Source of the DNA: Gammaproteobacteria bacterium
GTDB taxonomy: Bacteria; Pseudomonadota; Gammaproteobacteria; Steroidobacterales; Steroidobacteraceae
Length of the DNA: 64,000 nucleotides
Direction: 5' to 3'
Assembly (NCBI GenBank): GCA_028293765.1
Contig: JAQGOG010000057.1
Span: forward strand, 1-64,000
In this document: piece after piece, positions 22,833 through 31,411 of the stretch
Layout of the letters: each line of letters starts with the position of its first letter
How positions within the stretch are numbered: the first letter of the stretch is position 1
Made by a program: the position numbers and the translations under genes
The notes under the pieces: model-generated
The model's input: the letters and a program-made list of their open reading frames with translations, nothing else
Told to the model about the DNA's origin: nothing
Databases searched by the model: none

Positions 22833-23004
22833 AGTCCTCGAGTCATGCGGTTCGTGGGCACGCCAGGGTGAGCACGTTACCCGCGCCCCTGTTTGGCGTG
22901 CAAGATGGGGATGGTTTCCCGGCAAGCAAGAGCCTCCAAAGGAGGCGTTGAAACTTTGGCGGCCGGCCCCAGTTCTGTTCGAGGCCCTCTATTCGAGCAG
23001 CCCC

Positions 23005-23460
23005 ATGAACACCGCTACCGCTCAGGATTCCATTGTCGCCGCCTGCCCGCAATGTCACGCGGTCGTGCGCGTGCCATCCGACCGATCGGGCGAGCATCCG
23101 AAATGTCCGCGCTGCAAATCGGAGCTCCTCGCGGGCAAGCCGGTGGCGCTGGACTCCACGAGTTTCACCACATACGTGGACCGTACGAGTCTCCCCGTGC
23201 TCGTGGATTTCTGGGCTCCGTGGTGCGGGCCGTGCCGAATGATGGCCCCCGTGCTCGAACGCACAGCCCAGGAGCGCGCCGCAAGTCTGCAGGTTGCAAA
23301 GATCAACACGGATGAGCAACAGGAGCTCGCCGGCCGCTTCAACATCCGTAGCATCCCGACGCTGATCCTCTTCCGTGACGGGCGCGAGATTTCGCGGCAA
23401 TCCGGCGCGGTGGACGGTGGCGCGCTTGCACGCTGGCTCGACAGCTCGCTGGCTCACTAG
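23005..23460 (+). CDS. trxC: Thioredoxin 2 (zinc-binding TrxC)
   Basis: 151 residues from ATG 23005. An earlier in-frame ATG would add 19 residues outside the family. N-terminal zinc ribbon with Cys14/Cys17 (CPQC) and Cys34/Cys37 (CPRC), then a thioredoxin fold with the active site WCGPC (Cys74/Cys77). cis-Pro is in IRSIPTLILF. It reduces cytosolic disulfides and in E. coli is induced by oxidative stress. Divergent from cbpA. Confidence 0.95.
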   Translation: MNTATAQDSIVAACPQCHAVVRVPSDRSGEHPKCPRCKSELLAGKPVALDSTSFTTYVDRTSLPVLVDFWAPWCGPCRMMAPVLERTAQERAASLQVAKINTDEQQELAGRFNIRSIPTLILFRDGREISRQSGAVDGGALARWLDSSLAH

Positions 23461-23712
23461 ATCCTCGCCTGCGCAATAGCCCTTTAGGGTCAGAGCGCCG
23501 CTGCGAATTGGACGCGACTCGCACATGACGATGACATGACACATGCGCCGACTCGGTGCGAGGACACGCATTGCGTACCCAAGACGATGCAACTCGAGCT
23601 GCTGACGACGTAGCAGTGTGAGCAGCTGCGCATTCCAGGCGCCCGAGGAAGAGGGGCACGGATTTTGCAACTCTGGCTCATGCTCGATACCGGTGCCAGC
23701 TCCTCTTCCATA

Positions 23713-24612
23713 ATGCGGTTATCCCGACCTCCGCCCTTGAGGAACTTGCGGGCGTTCTGTGTCGCTGCGCGGCATCGCAGCTTCAAGTTCGCCGCCGATG
23801 AGCTGTTCCTGACACCGTCGGCGGTGAGCCACCAGATGAAAGAGCTCGAAGACTCTCTGGGTGTGCGCCTATTTGAACGCAAAACGCGCGCGCTCGAATT
23901 GACGACGGCCGGACACACGCTCCTCGATGAAGTCGAGCCGCTGCTCGATGCACTCGACCGGAGCCTTGCGCAGGTTGCACGCCGCAACGGGAGGCAAACG
24001 TTGCGCGTGCTGCTGCCCCCCTTCTTTGCGAGCGAGCTCTTCATTCCGCGCCTCACCAGTTTCTGCGCCGCCCATCCGGAGATCGATATGCAGATCGATA
24101 CCCGCGATCCGCGGCCGTCCATACATCCGCCAACGGCGGACGTCTCGATCCTGCTCGCCGACTCGGAGCCGCAGGGGCTTACGAGCTGCCGCCTCTTCTC
24201 GCTCACTCTCACCGCCGTGTGCTCGAGGGAGCACGCCGCGACGGTGGCCCGCCTGGGAAGCGAGGTATTCAAACAGATGGCGTTGATCGTTCACAAGGCG
24301 CGACCGTTCGCGTGGACGAGCTGGGCGGACGAAGTCGGACTCGAAACGCCGGAACCGAAAAATGTGATCGAACTCGACACGATGTCCGCTGTCGTGCGTG
24401 CAGCGGAGCGCGGCATCGGCGTAGCACTCGTGCCGTCGGTGCTGTGCGAGGCATGGTTCCGCTCGGGCGCGCTCGTACGGATTTTTTCTGTGGAACTTGC
24501 GACGAACGACACATATTTTCTCGTGAGCCGGCCGAAAGACGCGGAAAAGCCCGAGGTGAAGGCGATCACGCACTGGGCCCGCGCGCAGTTCCGCAACCAT
24601 CCGCAGAACTGA
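23713..24612 (+). CDS. LysR-family transcriptional regulator
   Basis: 299 residues from ATG 23713; a TTG 48 bp upstream is possible but less likely. N-terminal winged HTH (about 8-66: NLRAFCVAARHRSFKFAADE and SAVSHQMKELEDSLGVRLFE) and a periplasmic-binding-protein-like effector domain (about 92-295). The sequence pattern resembles the GcvA/AmpR subgroup. Its usual divergent target is not obvious: the upstream neighbour trxC lies on the same strand, 252 bp away. The exported protein gene downstream is a possible target by position only. Confidence 0.9.
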   Translation: MRLSRPPPLRNLRAFCVAARHRSFKFAADELFLTPSAVSHQMKELEDSLGVRLFERKTRALELTTAGHTLLDEVEPLLDALDRSLAQVARRNGRQTLRVLLPPFFASELFIPRLTSFCAAHPEIDMQIDTRDPRPSIHPPTADVSILLADSEPQGLTSCRLFSLTLTAVCSREHAATVARLGSEVFKQMALIVHKARPFAWTSWADEVGLETPEPKNVIELDTMSAVVRAAERGIGVALVPSVLCEAWFRSGALVRIFSVELATNDTYFLVSRPKDAEKPEVKAITHWARAQFRNHPQN

Positions 24613-24700
24613 TAGCAGTTATATGGATATGACTGCCGCTGCCGGCTACGTTCACGCCATCAACTCAAGTGAGCGCGAATCATTCATCGGCCCAATTCTT

Positions 24701-24792
24701 TTCGTTTGTACGAACCTGTCAGGTTTCTTATCGTGCAATCACTCGCTGTGCTTGTAGCGAGTCGCAAACAGAATCTGACAGGAGTTCGTCAC
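24701..24792 (+). promoter_or_regulatory. Structured 5' leader that can pair over the Shine-Dalgarno of the 24794 gene
   Basis: CCTGTCAG (24715-24722) is complementary to CTGACAGG (24775-24782), and the latter overlaps the AGGAG Shine-Dalgarno (24780-24784) of the gene at 24794. Between them is a perfect 7-bp hairpin ACTCGCT (24741-24747) / AGCGAGT (24756-24762). The upstream arm can instead form a local hairpin AACCT-GTC-AGGTT (24714-24726), which would free the ribosome site. This alternative pairing suggests leader control. The ligand or trigger is unknown and no known riboswitch class is recognised. Confidence 0.4.
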
Positions 24793-24793
24793 A

Positions 24794-25357
24794 ATGTCTT
24801 CATACAGCCGTAACAGTCGTAAGCCGCCCCAGGCTCTGCACCTGGCCTTCGCGGCCGCTCTGCTGGCCGGCTCGGCCGCGCACGCCGCCGATCAACAGCA
24901 CTCCTTCGTGCTCACCGCCTTCAGCAATGGCGCGGCGGGCCAGAGCATCATGACCGGCGACTACGCCGCCGCGGTCAAACAGCTCGACACGAAGTCGCAC
25001 GCGCTGCTGCTCGACGCCTCCTCCCTGAGCACGAACCGCTGCGTCGCCTACTCGGTGACGAAGCAGCTGGACGCGGCGCACAGCGCCTGCGATGCAGCCG
25101 TCAGAGAGGCTCAGCAGGAGATTGCGAACCTGCCCGTGTCGATGTCCTGGGCGCGCCGTCAATACCGCGACTACCTGGCGCTCGCCTATTCGAACCGCGC
25201 CGTATTCAACTGGCTGTCGAACAACTCGACCGCCGCGCAAGACGACCTCAACAGAGCGCGAGCCGTGGCCCCCACGGCCGACTTCGTCGCTCACAACCTG
25301 TCGGCCCTGCATAACCGCAATGCCGTAGCCCAGGTGTCGGTGGTCTCGAAGAGCTGA
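24794..25357 (+). CDS. Exported helical-repeat (TPR-like) hypothetical protein
   Basis: 187 residues. A Sec signal peptide (about 1-32, LAFAAALLAGSAAHAA) precedes an alpha-helical protein. It has TPR-like features such as MTGDYAAAVKQLD, YLALAYSNRAVFNWLSNNST and AQDDLNRARAVAPTADFVAHN. The AAHSACDAA-type stretch contains Cys residues that could form a disulfide. Probably a periplasmic scaffold protein of unknown role. A good AGGAG precedes the ATG and lies within a potential leader structure. Hairpin copy a begins 5 bp after the stop. Confidence 0.8.
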   Translation: MSSYSRNSRKPPQALHLAFAAALLAGSAAHAADQQHSFVLTAFSNGAAGQSIMTGDYAAAVKQLDTKSHALLLDASSLSTNRCVAYSVTKQLDAAHSACDAAVREAQQEIANLPVSMSWARRQYRDYLALAYSNRAVFNWLSNNSTAAQDDLNRARAVAPTADFVAHNLSALHNRNAVAQVSVVSKS

Positions 25358-25361
25358 AGGA

Positions 25362-25412
25362 GCGGGAGACGGGGCGACTCTTGACCCCCTCGAGACGAGT
25401 CACGTCTCCCGC
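25362..25412. repeat. Duplicated hairpin element, copy a
   Basis: Outer 10-bp perfect stem GCGGGAGACG (25362-25371) / CGTCTCCCGC (25403-25412). Inner stem GACTC (25376-25380) / GAGTC (25397-25401). The apical loop includes CTTGACCCCCTCGAG, also present in copy b. No T run follows, so it is not a standard intrinsic terminator. It begins 5 bp after the stop of the exported protein. Confidence 0.75.
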
Positions 25413-25446
25413 CTCCCTCTAGCGCGCGAGCAGCGCCTGGAGGGCT

Positions 25447-25478
25447 TACCCTTAGTCACCGTCTACGGACTAAGGGTA
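25447..25478. repeat. 11-bp perfect hairpin between the two duplicated hairpins
   Basis: TACCCTTAGTC (25447-25457) / GACTAAGGGTA (25468-25478) with a 10-nt loop. No T run on either side. It lies midway between hairpin copies a and b in the gap between convergent genes. Confidence 0.6.
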
Positions 25479-25524
25479 CGAGTAGTGAAGAACAGCCGGC
25501 CCAAGGGCCGCAAGGTTGACTGGA

Positions 25525-25576
25525 GCGGGAGACGGAGTGTTACTTGACCCCCTCGAGGACACGCTTCGTCTCCCGC
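25525..25576. repeat. Duplicated hairpin element, copy b
   Basis: The outer stem GCGGGAGACG (25525-25534) / CGTCTCCCGC (25567-25576) is identical to copy a, and the shared loop sequence CTTGACCCCCTCGAG is kept. The inner stem is different but paired: GTGT (25537-25540) / ACAC (25559-25562). It lies 6 bp beyond the stop of the leftward glycosylase gene, so each of the two convergent genes ends beside one copy. Confidence 0.75.
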
Positions 25577-25582
25577 TTCCGG

Positions 25583-26470
25583 TCATGCCTCCAACTCCTC
25601 GATCGTGCGCGGCCAGTCCTCTTTGAGAAGCCGCGATAGCGAGCGATCCGCGAGAATCCGCCCGCCCGTCTGGCAGCGCGGACAATAGTTGGTTTCATTT
25701 TCCGCGTAGCGGATGCGCTGCACCGCCGTCCCACAAACGGGACAGGGCTTCCCGAACCGTCCGTGAACCGCCATCTCCGGCCGGAAGGCGCTGACCTTTT
25801 CCGGAAAGGCGTCGCGGGCGTCTGCCCGCAGACGCTCGGTCCATTCCGCCAATACGAGGCGAACCGCCTCGTATAGGTGCCGAATCGCTGTGGCGTCCAG
25901 TTTTTGGGTGAGCGTCACCGGCGACAGGCCGGCGCGATGCAGGATCTCATCCGAGTAGGCGTTGCCGATCCCGCTGAAAGTCCGTGGGTCCGTCAAGGAG
26001 CGCTTGAGCGTGTGATTCCCGGCGACGAGCCGGGCGCGAAACTCCTCGAACGAAGCATCCAGAACCTCGAGGCCGCCGGGGTCGTTGCTGGCTAATTGCG
26101 CGCCGGTTGCAAAGACATAGAGCGAGGCCCGCCGCTTCGTGCCCGCCTCGGTGAGCGTCAGGGTGCCCGTATCGAAAGAGAAATACGCCAGCGCCGCGCG
26201 ACCCTTCTTGGGCACAGGCTGCGACAGCCAGTGCAGCCTGCCCGCGATCATCAGATGCACGAGGAGCCAGTAGTCGCCTTCGAACCCGATGGCGATGCGC
26301 TTTCCGACGCGCCTCAAGCCCACTACGCGCCGCCCGTGCAACGCACTGATTGGCGGGTCGAATGTCCGCAGCAGAAACGGATGGGTGAGACGCGTCGACT
26401 CGAGTCGCGCGCCCCGTAGCCGCTGTTCGAGAGCTTCGATGTAGACGGTGATGTCAGGCAGTTCGGGCAT
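25583..26470 (-). CDS. Fpg/Nei-family DNA glycosylase/AP lyase
   Basis: 295 residues. Mature N-terminus Pro2-Glu3 (MPELPDITVYIEAL) supplies the Schiff-base nucleophile and catalytic acid. N-terminal beta-sandwich domain (about 1-125), helix-two-turn-helix domain (about 145-230, with FSGIGNAYSDEILHRAGLSP), and a C-terminal zinc finger with CPVC and CPRC. The family excises oxidised purines or pyrimidines and nicks the abasic site. I cannot tell Fpg from Nei specificity with certainty. It lies downstream of the M16 operon on the same strand, separated by 57 bp. Confidence 0.92.
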   Translation of the reverse strand: MPELPDITVYIEALEQRLRGARLESTRLTHPFLLRTFDPPISALHGRRVVGLRRVGKRIAIGFEGDYWLLVHLMIAGRLHWLSQPVPKKGRAALAYFSFDTGTLTLTEAGTKRRASLYVFATGAQLASNDPGGLEVLDASFEEFRARLVAGNHTLKRSLTDPRTFSGIGNAYSDEILHRAGLSPVTLTQKLDATAIRHLYEAVRLVLAEWTERLRADARDAFPEKVSAFRPEMAVHGRFGKPCPVCGTAVQRIRYAENETNYCPRCQTGGRILADRSLSRLLKEDWPRTIEELEA

Positions 26471-26527
26471 GGATGCGAAGGGACGCGCCTGCGCCGCTCA
26501 GGGAGCCAGCGACTCTGAGCCGAACTC

Positions 26528-27976
26528 TCAGCCACCTGCGACCGGAATGACCTCGGCCGGATCGAACGCCGGCTGCGTCAGGGTCATGTCGGTAATGGTT
26601 CCGTAGCCCTTCACCTGGTCGCGAATCTTTGCAGCGTCTCCGACGAGCACGATCGCGAGCGCGTCCGGGGTGGGGAAAGCCTCAGTGATGACTTCCCGCG
26701 CATCCTGCAGCGTGACTTTGCGCAATGTCGGACCGTAGTTATCGATGTAGTCCGGTCCAAGTCCGTACAGCTCGATCTCACCCATGGCCGCCGCCCAGTC
26801 GGTAGCCGTCTCAAAGCTGAGTGGATACTGGCCGAGCACATAGGCGCGCGCCGAGTCGAGCATTTCCGCAGTCACGCCCTCTCGTTTCAGCCGCGTGAGA
26901 GTCTGCAGGGACAGATCGATCGCCTGGGCGGTGTGTTCGGTCTGCGCGAAGGAGTGAATCGCAAATTCGCCCGGAACGGTACCGCGCGTGAAGCCGGAGC
27001 GGGCACCGTAGGAAAGGCCCGACTTGATCCGCAACTCGGTGTTGAGAAGCGATGTGAACCGGCCGCCGTAGAGGGTATTCACCAGATCGAGCGCGGCACG
27101 TTGCGGATAGCGCCGGTCCACCCCGACGTTGCCGATCCAAAAATAAGTCTGCACGGATCCCGGCGAATCGATGAGCAGTACACGGCGATCGCGCACCCGC
27201 GCGGGACGCAAAAGCTTCGCAGCAGGGACCGGCGCCCTCCTCCAGCCGGCAAACACCTTCGTCACCATGCGCTTCAGCCAGGCCGAGTCGACATCGCCCG
27301 CAAATACCAGTGTGAGGCGATCGGCGCCAAACTGCGAGGCGTAGTAGTCGAGCACGTCATGTTGCGCGATCGCGGCGAGCGAGGTCTCGCTGCCGATCAC
27401 CGGCCGGCCGTAGGGATGATCCTGGAAGAGGAAGGCCCGTCCGTAGAGACCTATCAGCTCGGAGGGGTCTGAATCCTTCGCCGCCTTGATCATCTCGATG
27501 TGCCGCGAGCGCAGCGTCTCGAGCTCTTCGACCTCAAACCGGGGGCGCAGCAACGCATCTCCCAACAACTCGAGCATCAACTGCTGGTCGCGCGCGAGGA
27601 ATTGCCCCCGGATGGTGATCGATTCCGCGCCGGCACCGGCATTGAAGCTTCCGCCAACACCTTCCACGGCGTCCGCGAAAGCGTACGCGTCGCGATTGCC
27701 CGCGCCCTTTTCCAGGAGCCCGGCGACCAGCGAGGCAACCCCCGGCTTTACCGGCGCGTCTCCAAGTCCACCACCGCGCAGAACCGCATTGAATGCGACA
27801 AGCGGTACATCACGGCGCGGCACGATAACGAGGGTGATGCCGTTGTCGAGTACGAACCGCTCATGTGTCGGCACATGCACGCCACCCCCGCTAGTCTGCG
27901 CCAACACCGAACCGGAACCACGCGGCGTGACCATCGAAGTCGCTGCGGCCATCTTGAGAAGGAAGCGAGCGATCAT
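26528..27976 (-). CDS. M16-family peptidase-like subunit, zinc site absent
   Basis: 482 residues, with an N-terminal signal-like hydrophobic stretch (about 1-27). Two M16 domains: N-terminal from about 35 (HERFVLDNGITLVIVPRRDV) and C-terminal from about 215. Where catalytic members have HxxEH this one has ASLVAGLLEKG, so the zinc ligands are missing, as in the regulatory partner of bacterial M16 pairs. It keeps a glycine-rich stretch near the C-terminal half. Its ATG overlaps the stop of the upstream catalytic partner (ATGA, 27973-27976), so the two are probably made together as a heterodimer. Confidence 0.88.
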   Translation of the reverse strand: MIARFLLKMAAATSMVTPRGSGSVLAQTSGGGVHVPTHERFVLDNGITLVIVPRRDVPLVAFNAVLRGGGLGDAPVKPGVASLVAGLLEKGAGNRDAYAFADAVEGVGGSFNAGAGAESITIRGQFLARDQQLMLELLGDALLRPRFEVEELETLRSRHIEMIKAAKDSDPSELIGLYGRAFLFQDHPYGRPVIGSETSLAAIAQHDVLDYYASQFGADRLTLVFAGDVDSAWLKRMVTKVFAGWRRAPVPAAKLLRPARVRDRRVLLIDSPGSVQTYFWIGNVGVDRRYPQRAALDLVNTLYGGRFTSLLNTELRIKSGLSYGARSGFTRGTVPGEFAIHSFAQTEHTAQAIDLSLQTLTRLKREGVTAEMLDSARAYVLGQYPLSFETATDWAAAMGEIELYGLGPDYIDNYGPTLRKVTLQDAREVITEAFPTPDALAIVLVGDAAKIRDQVKGYGTITDMTLTQPAFDPAEVIPVAGG

Positions 27977-29373
27977 GCTTCTACGTCCTCGCTCACATCC
28001 AGGTCAGCGTCCTCGATATCGGCCTCGGCGCTCTCTTCCCCATCGTCGGACGTCGGCATCAGCACGCCCGCGGTACGCCTACGCCTTTCGAGGATGTCGC
28101 GTGCCACCGCGTGAATTTCCTCACGCGTAACCTTCTCGAATTGCCCCGGAGCAGCGAATAGTTTGGCCCAATTACCGTGAAACACTTCATATTCGCCAAG
28201 GAGCTGCGCCTTGCCGTCGATGGTCGCCAGCTTCTTCCAAAAACCCGCCGCGGTTAGATTTTTGGCGCGCGACAGCTCCGCAGCAGTCACTCCATTTTTA
28301 ACCACGTCCGCGAGTTCGGCGTCGAGCACCGTCTGCACCTCTGCCGGATCCGATCCCTCGGGTAGCGTCAGGTACAACCACAGCAGGCCTGGGTCGAAGC
28401 CCTCCTGCCAGTGACCGCTGACTTCGATCGCAACCCGCTTGTCTTCGACCAGGGATCGATGCAGGCGTGACGCATCGCCGTCAACCAGAATCGACAACAG
28501 CAGGTTGACAGCGGGCCCGCGCGGATCCGCCGCAGCCGGCGCCTTGTAGGCGTATTGCAGCAAAGGAGTTTGCGCTTTGCGCCGGACGACGACGAGCCGC
28601 TCTCCTATCTGCTCCGGCTCCTGCGTGCGAACGGGGGCGGGCGCAGCCTGCCGCGGGAGCGGCTCGAAATACTTTCTGGCGAGCGCGAACACATGCTCCG
28701 GCACGAGGTCCCCTGCAAGCACGAGTGTCAGGTTGTTGGGCGCGTAATAGGTCTTGAAGAATTTCTGTAAATCCGACATCTGCCAGGACTGGATATCCGC
28801 AGGCCAGCCGATGGTCGGGTTCTGATACGGGTGCGCTACGAATGCCGTGGCCTGCACCTGTTCGCCGAGAAGACCCTGATTGTTGTCTTCCACACGCAGA
28901 CGTCGCTCGGAATAGACGACGCCGCGCTCGCTCTCGATAACCTGCGGCACGAAGGCGAGATTGCCCACGCGGTCGGCCTCGAGGTCAAACACGAGGTCGA
29001 GGGCTCCGCGAGGAAACCAATCCTGGTAGACGGTAACGTCGTCGCTGGTGAAAGCGTTATTGGCGCCGCCCTGCGCTTCCATGAGGCGATCGAACTCGCC
29101 GAGCTGCCGGCGGGTCGTGCCGTTGAACATCATGTGCTCGAAGAAGTGCGCGAGCCCGGTAATGCCCGGAGCTTCATTGCGGCTACCGGCTCGCACCCAG
29201 TTGTAGAGCGCGACATTCGGGATGTCGTGGACCGGCCAGACGATGACCTTTAACCCGTTCGCCAGGGTCGTCTCCCGCACGGTGTCACGACCCGGCACGC
29301 CAGCCACCGGCATTGCAGCCGCTGCGCTCGGCGAGCCTAAGTTCATGAAAAGTGAGGTAAAACGATTTTTCAT
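27973..29373 (-). CDS. M16-family zinc metallopeptidase, catalytic subunit
   Basis: 466 residues. The inverted zinc motif HxxEH is present as His76-Phe-Phe-Glu79-His80 in GLAHFFEHMMFNGT, with the third-ligand Glu expected about 75 residues later in the VIESERGVVYSE region. N-terminal hydrophobic segment suggests export to the periplasm. Bacterial pairs of this type (PqqL/YmxG-like) degrade unfolded peptides in a closed chamber. First gene of a two-gene coupled operon with the inactive subunit downstream. The C-terminal 40 residues are very acidic (EDVEADLDVSEDVEA-like), which is unusual. Confidence 0.92.
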   Translation of the reverse strand: MKNRFTSLFMNLGSPSAAAAMPVAGVPGRDTVRETTLANGLKVIVWPVHDIPNVALYNWVRAGSRNEAPGITGLAHFFEHMMFNGTTRRQLGEFDRLMEAQGGANNAFTSDDVTVYQDWFPRGALDLVFDLEADRVGNLAFVPQVIESERGVVYSERRLRVEDNNQGLLGEQVQATAFVAHPYQNPTIGWPADIQSWQMSDLQKFFKTYYAPNNLTLVLAGDLVPEHVFALARKYFEPLPRQAAPAPVRTQEPEQIGERLVVVRRKAQTPLLQYAYKAPAAADPRGPAVNLLLSILVDGDASRLHRSLVEDKRVAIEVSGHWQEGFDPGLLWLYLTLPEGSDPAEVQTVLDAELADVVKNGVTAAELSRAKNLTAAGFWKKLATIDGKAQLLGEYEVFHGNWAKLFAAPGQFEKVTREEIHAVARDILERRRRTAGVLMPTSDDGEESAEADIEDADLDVSEDVEA

Positions 29374-29951
29374 GGCGATTCAGTCTAAGGGCCAGGGGCT
29401 GACAATGGGTGCGCGCGCTACTCACTGCAAGGGCACGGGCGGCGCCCCCGGTCCTTTATGCACTGCTTAAGTTGCAGCACGGCACGAAAGGGCCCTGGGG
29501 GCTGAAAAGTTGAACGGAAGCCGATCGATTTGACATCTTCCAGTGCCCATATCGACCGCCCCTATCTCACCAGCACGCTACAGTCCCGGCATTCGGCGAC
29601 CACGGTGTGGTCCTAACGCGCAGCCGCGAGCCGTCTGTAAAGACTAAGTCCAAGGATAGCGGGGTGCTGTAGTTTTCTCAGCTCGCCAGTTGAGTAAGGC
29701 AGGGGAAGTCACGTACAGTTCCTTCCTAACGGAACCCGGGCGCAACCGATACCTGACTTCGCGCCGACAACCTGACTTCACGCGGGATAACCTGACGTCG
29801 CACCGACGGTTTGGCTGCGCTGCTCGCAACCCCACGCTCGCTCTCAACATGTTTGTTTCCAGATGACTGACAACGCCAGTCTCCGGACGACTCACGCTCT
29901 TACGCAGCGGCCTCGAGGCGCAAGCGTGAAAACGCCCTATCCGCCTAACTG
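29374..29951. other. Intergenic region upstream of the M16 operon
   Basis: No convincing gene. It should contain the promoter for the leftward M16 operon near 29374-29450. A short direct-repeat cluster at 29751-29809 is described separately. The rest shows no recognisable motif. Confidence 0.4.
29751..29809. repeat. Three imperfect 19-20-bp direct repeats
   Basis: ACCTGACTTC- or ACCTGACGTC-containing units start at 29751, 29770 and 29790. Each is followed by a GCG- or GCA-containing tail. They look like a small protein-binding array or the worn end of a mobile element. No transposase gene is present beside them. Confidence 0.4.
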
Positions 29952-30058
29952 GCCTACTTTTCGCGGGCAAAAACCACGCTTTTTGCCCGCGGGCTCGACC
30001 GCTCCCTGGGTGCGCTCGCTGAAAGCGCCGCAGGCGTCTTTCAGCCCATAAAAAAAGC
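29952..30058. repeat. Twin-palindrome intergenic element, family 1, copy 3 (inverted)
   Basis: Reverse-complement of the 10384-10490 copy with few substitutions. Hairpin GCGGGCAAAAA (29963-29973) / TTTTTGCCCGC (29980-29990), and GCTGAAAG (30018-30025) / CTTTCAGC (30038-30045). The shared spacer and the shared run of Ts/As at the outer edge are also present. As at copy 1, the element adjoins an intrinsic terminator. Confidence 0.8.
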
Positions 30059-30091
30059 GCCGCGAGCGGGGGAAATCGCATCGCGGCGCTT
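30050..30091 (-). terminator. Rho-independent terminator downstream of the SPOR lipoprotein gene
   Basis: Stem AAGCGCCGCG (30055-30064) / CGCGGCGCTT (30082-30091) with a 17-nt loop. On the minus strand it is followed by seven Ts (A run at 30050-30056 on the plus strand). It lies about 200 bp beyond the stop of the leftward gene ending at 30292. Confidence 0.75.
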
Positions 30092-30291
30092 GAGGTAGCG
30101 AACACCGGGGAAGTTGTTCGCAATTCGATTGCGGCGCTCATTGACTCACCGCACGCAGGAGCTAAAGCAAGGGCTGTGCCAAGCTTGCTAATCCTTGAAA
30201 TACAATGACTTATGAGACTTCTGAGGCGTCCCGACAGGTGACAGGAATTGTCAGCTTTGGACGGAAGGACACGTGTCGGGTCAGTTAGGTG

Positions 30292-31278
30292 TCAGTGCGG
30301 CAGCACCGGCACACAGGCCTGCGATTGTTTCTTCAACGAATCGCAGATGGCGCGTGCGCGGGATTCGTCGGCGACCTGAGCCTGGAGACGGAAGAGGCGC
30401 CCAGTGGCTGTGTTGGCGGAAACGACGTGAGGCGCAAGTCCGCGCAGCTCGGTGCCGAATCGACCTGTAAGTTGCTGCCATTGGTTGGTGGCAGCGCTTT
30501 CGCTGCCGAACGCACCCAGCTGCACGCTGTAGCCACTGGGCGACCCGCCTTGCCCCGAGTTGTATCCCGCGGGGACTGCACGCGGGCCGGCCGGCGCCTC
30601 GGACGACGACGGAGACGCCCGTGTTGTCGATGAGGTCGAAGATGCGACGCGAGCTGCTGAGGCATTGGACGCCTCCGAGGAGGGCACGTTGGAACGCTGC
30701 GTCGGCACTGGCGACGCTGATTGCGCTAACGCTGTTGCGGTGGAGAACGCAGGCTGGCTTGCCGCTGGCGCTACCGCCGCCTCGCCTGGAAAGGCCCTCG
30801 CCGATGTCGCCTCAGCACCCGCGGACGGCCCCGCTGCTAGTTGCCCCGCCGGCGCTCTAAGCGGTCCAACTGACGCCGTTGCTGATGATTCCGCCGCAGT
30901 CGCGGCGCGCGCCCCCAGAACCGAGGTTTCGCTCACCGGCGACCCACCCAAGGAGAAATTCTCGATCCGGATGCGCGCTTCCTGCGCCCATTTCCCACTC
31001 GGATGTTGCGCGAGAAATTGCCGGTACGCATCCACCGTGTCCGCACTCCCGGCGCGCTGCCACTCGCGATCTTCCGAAAGCTGTGCGACGCGAGCGTGCG
31101 CCTGAGTCGCAAGCTCGCTTTCGGGGTGTCGCTCGAGGAATTGTCCATACCCCTCGACGGTGTCGGCGGCCTCCGCGGAGCGCCAGTCCTGCTGCTCGCG
31201 GCTGCACGCCGCAGCCAGGGACAGCAAGACCACGAGCACCGTAAGTTTTCCTGCGCGGAATGTGAGCATCATCGACAT
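30292..31278 (-). CDS. SPOR-domain lipoprotein
   Basis: 328 residues. Lipoprotein signal peptide with lipobox LAAAC (Cys25). Two TPR-like repeats at about 30-108 (DTVEGYGQFLERHPESELA and DTVDAYRQFLAQHPSGKWA), a long Ala/Ser/Pro-rich linker (about 115-245), and a C-terminal SPOR domain (about 250-328, GYSVQLGAFGSESAATNQWQ ... LFRLQAQVADESRARAIC). SPOR domains bind denuded glycan strands at septal peptidoglycan, so a cell-envelope or division role is likely. Divergently transcribed from a bactofilin gene, another envelope-associated cytoskeletal protein. Confidence 0.88.
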   Translation of the reverse strand: MSMMLTFRAGKLTVLVVLLSLAAACSREQQDWRSAEAADTVEGYGQFLERHPESELATQAHARVAQLSEDREWQRAGSADTVDAYRQFLAQHPSGKWAQEARIRIENFSLGGSPVSETSVLGARAATAAESSATASVGPLRAPAGQLAAGPSAGAEATSARAFPGEAAVAPAASQPAFSTATALAQSASPVPTQRSNVPSSEASNASAARVASSTSSTTRASPSSSEAPAGPRAVPAGYNSGQGGSPSGYSVQLGAFGSESAATNQWQQLTGRFGTELRGLAPHVVSANTATGRLFRLQAQVADESRARAICDSLKKQSQACVPVLPH

Positions 31279-31411
31279 CCTGGGACCCGGGGCACCCGCT
31301 ATTCTATGGCCACAGCGTAAAGTCGGCGCGCTTCCCGCCGCTACTTCATTTGTGGGGTGCGCCTCTCGCGGGCCGCTCCGAGCCGAAGCGCCCAGCGCAA
31401 GAGGACTGTCG

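Noticed and set aside
25362-25576. Ordinary bidirectional terminator
   Set aside because: None of the hairpins is followed by a T run on either strand, and the conserved loop sequence is not needed for termination.
29751-29809. CRISPR array
   Set aside because: Only three imperfect 19-20-bp units with no spacers of regular length and no cas genes.
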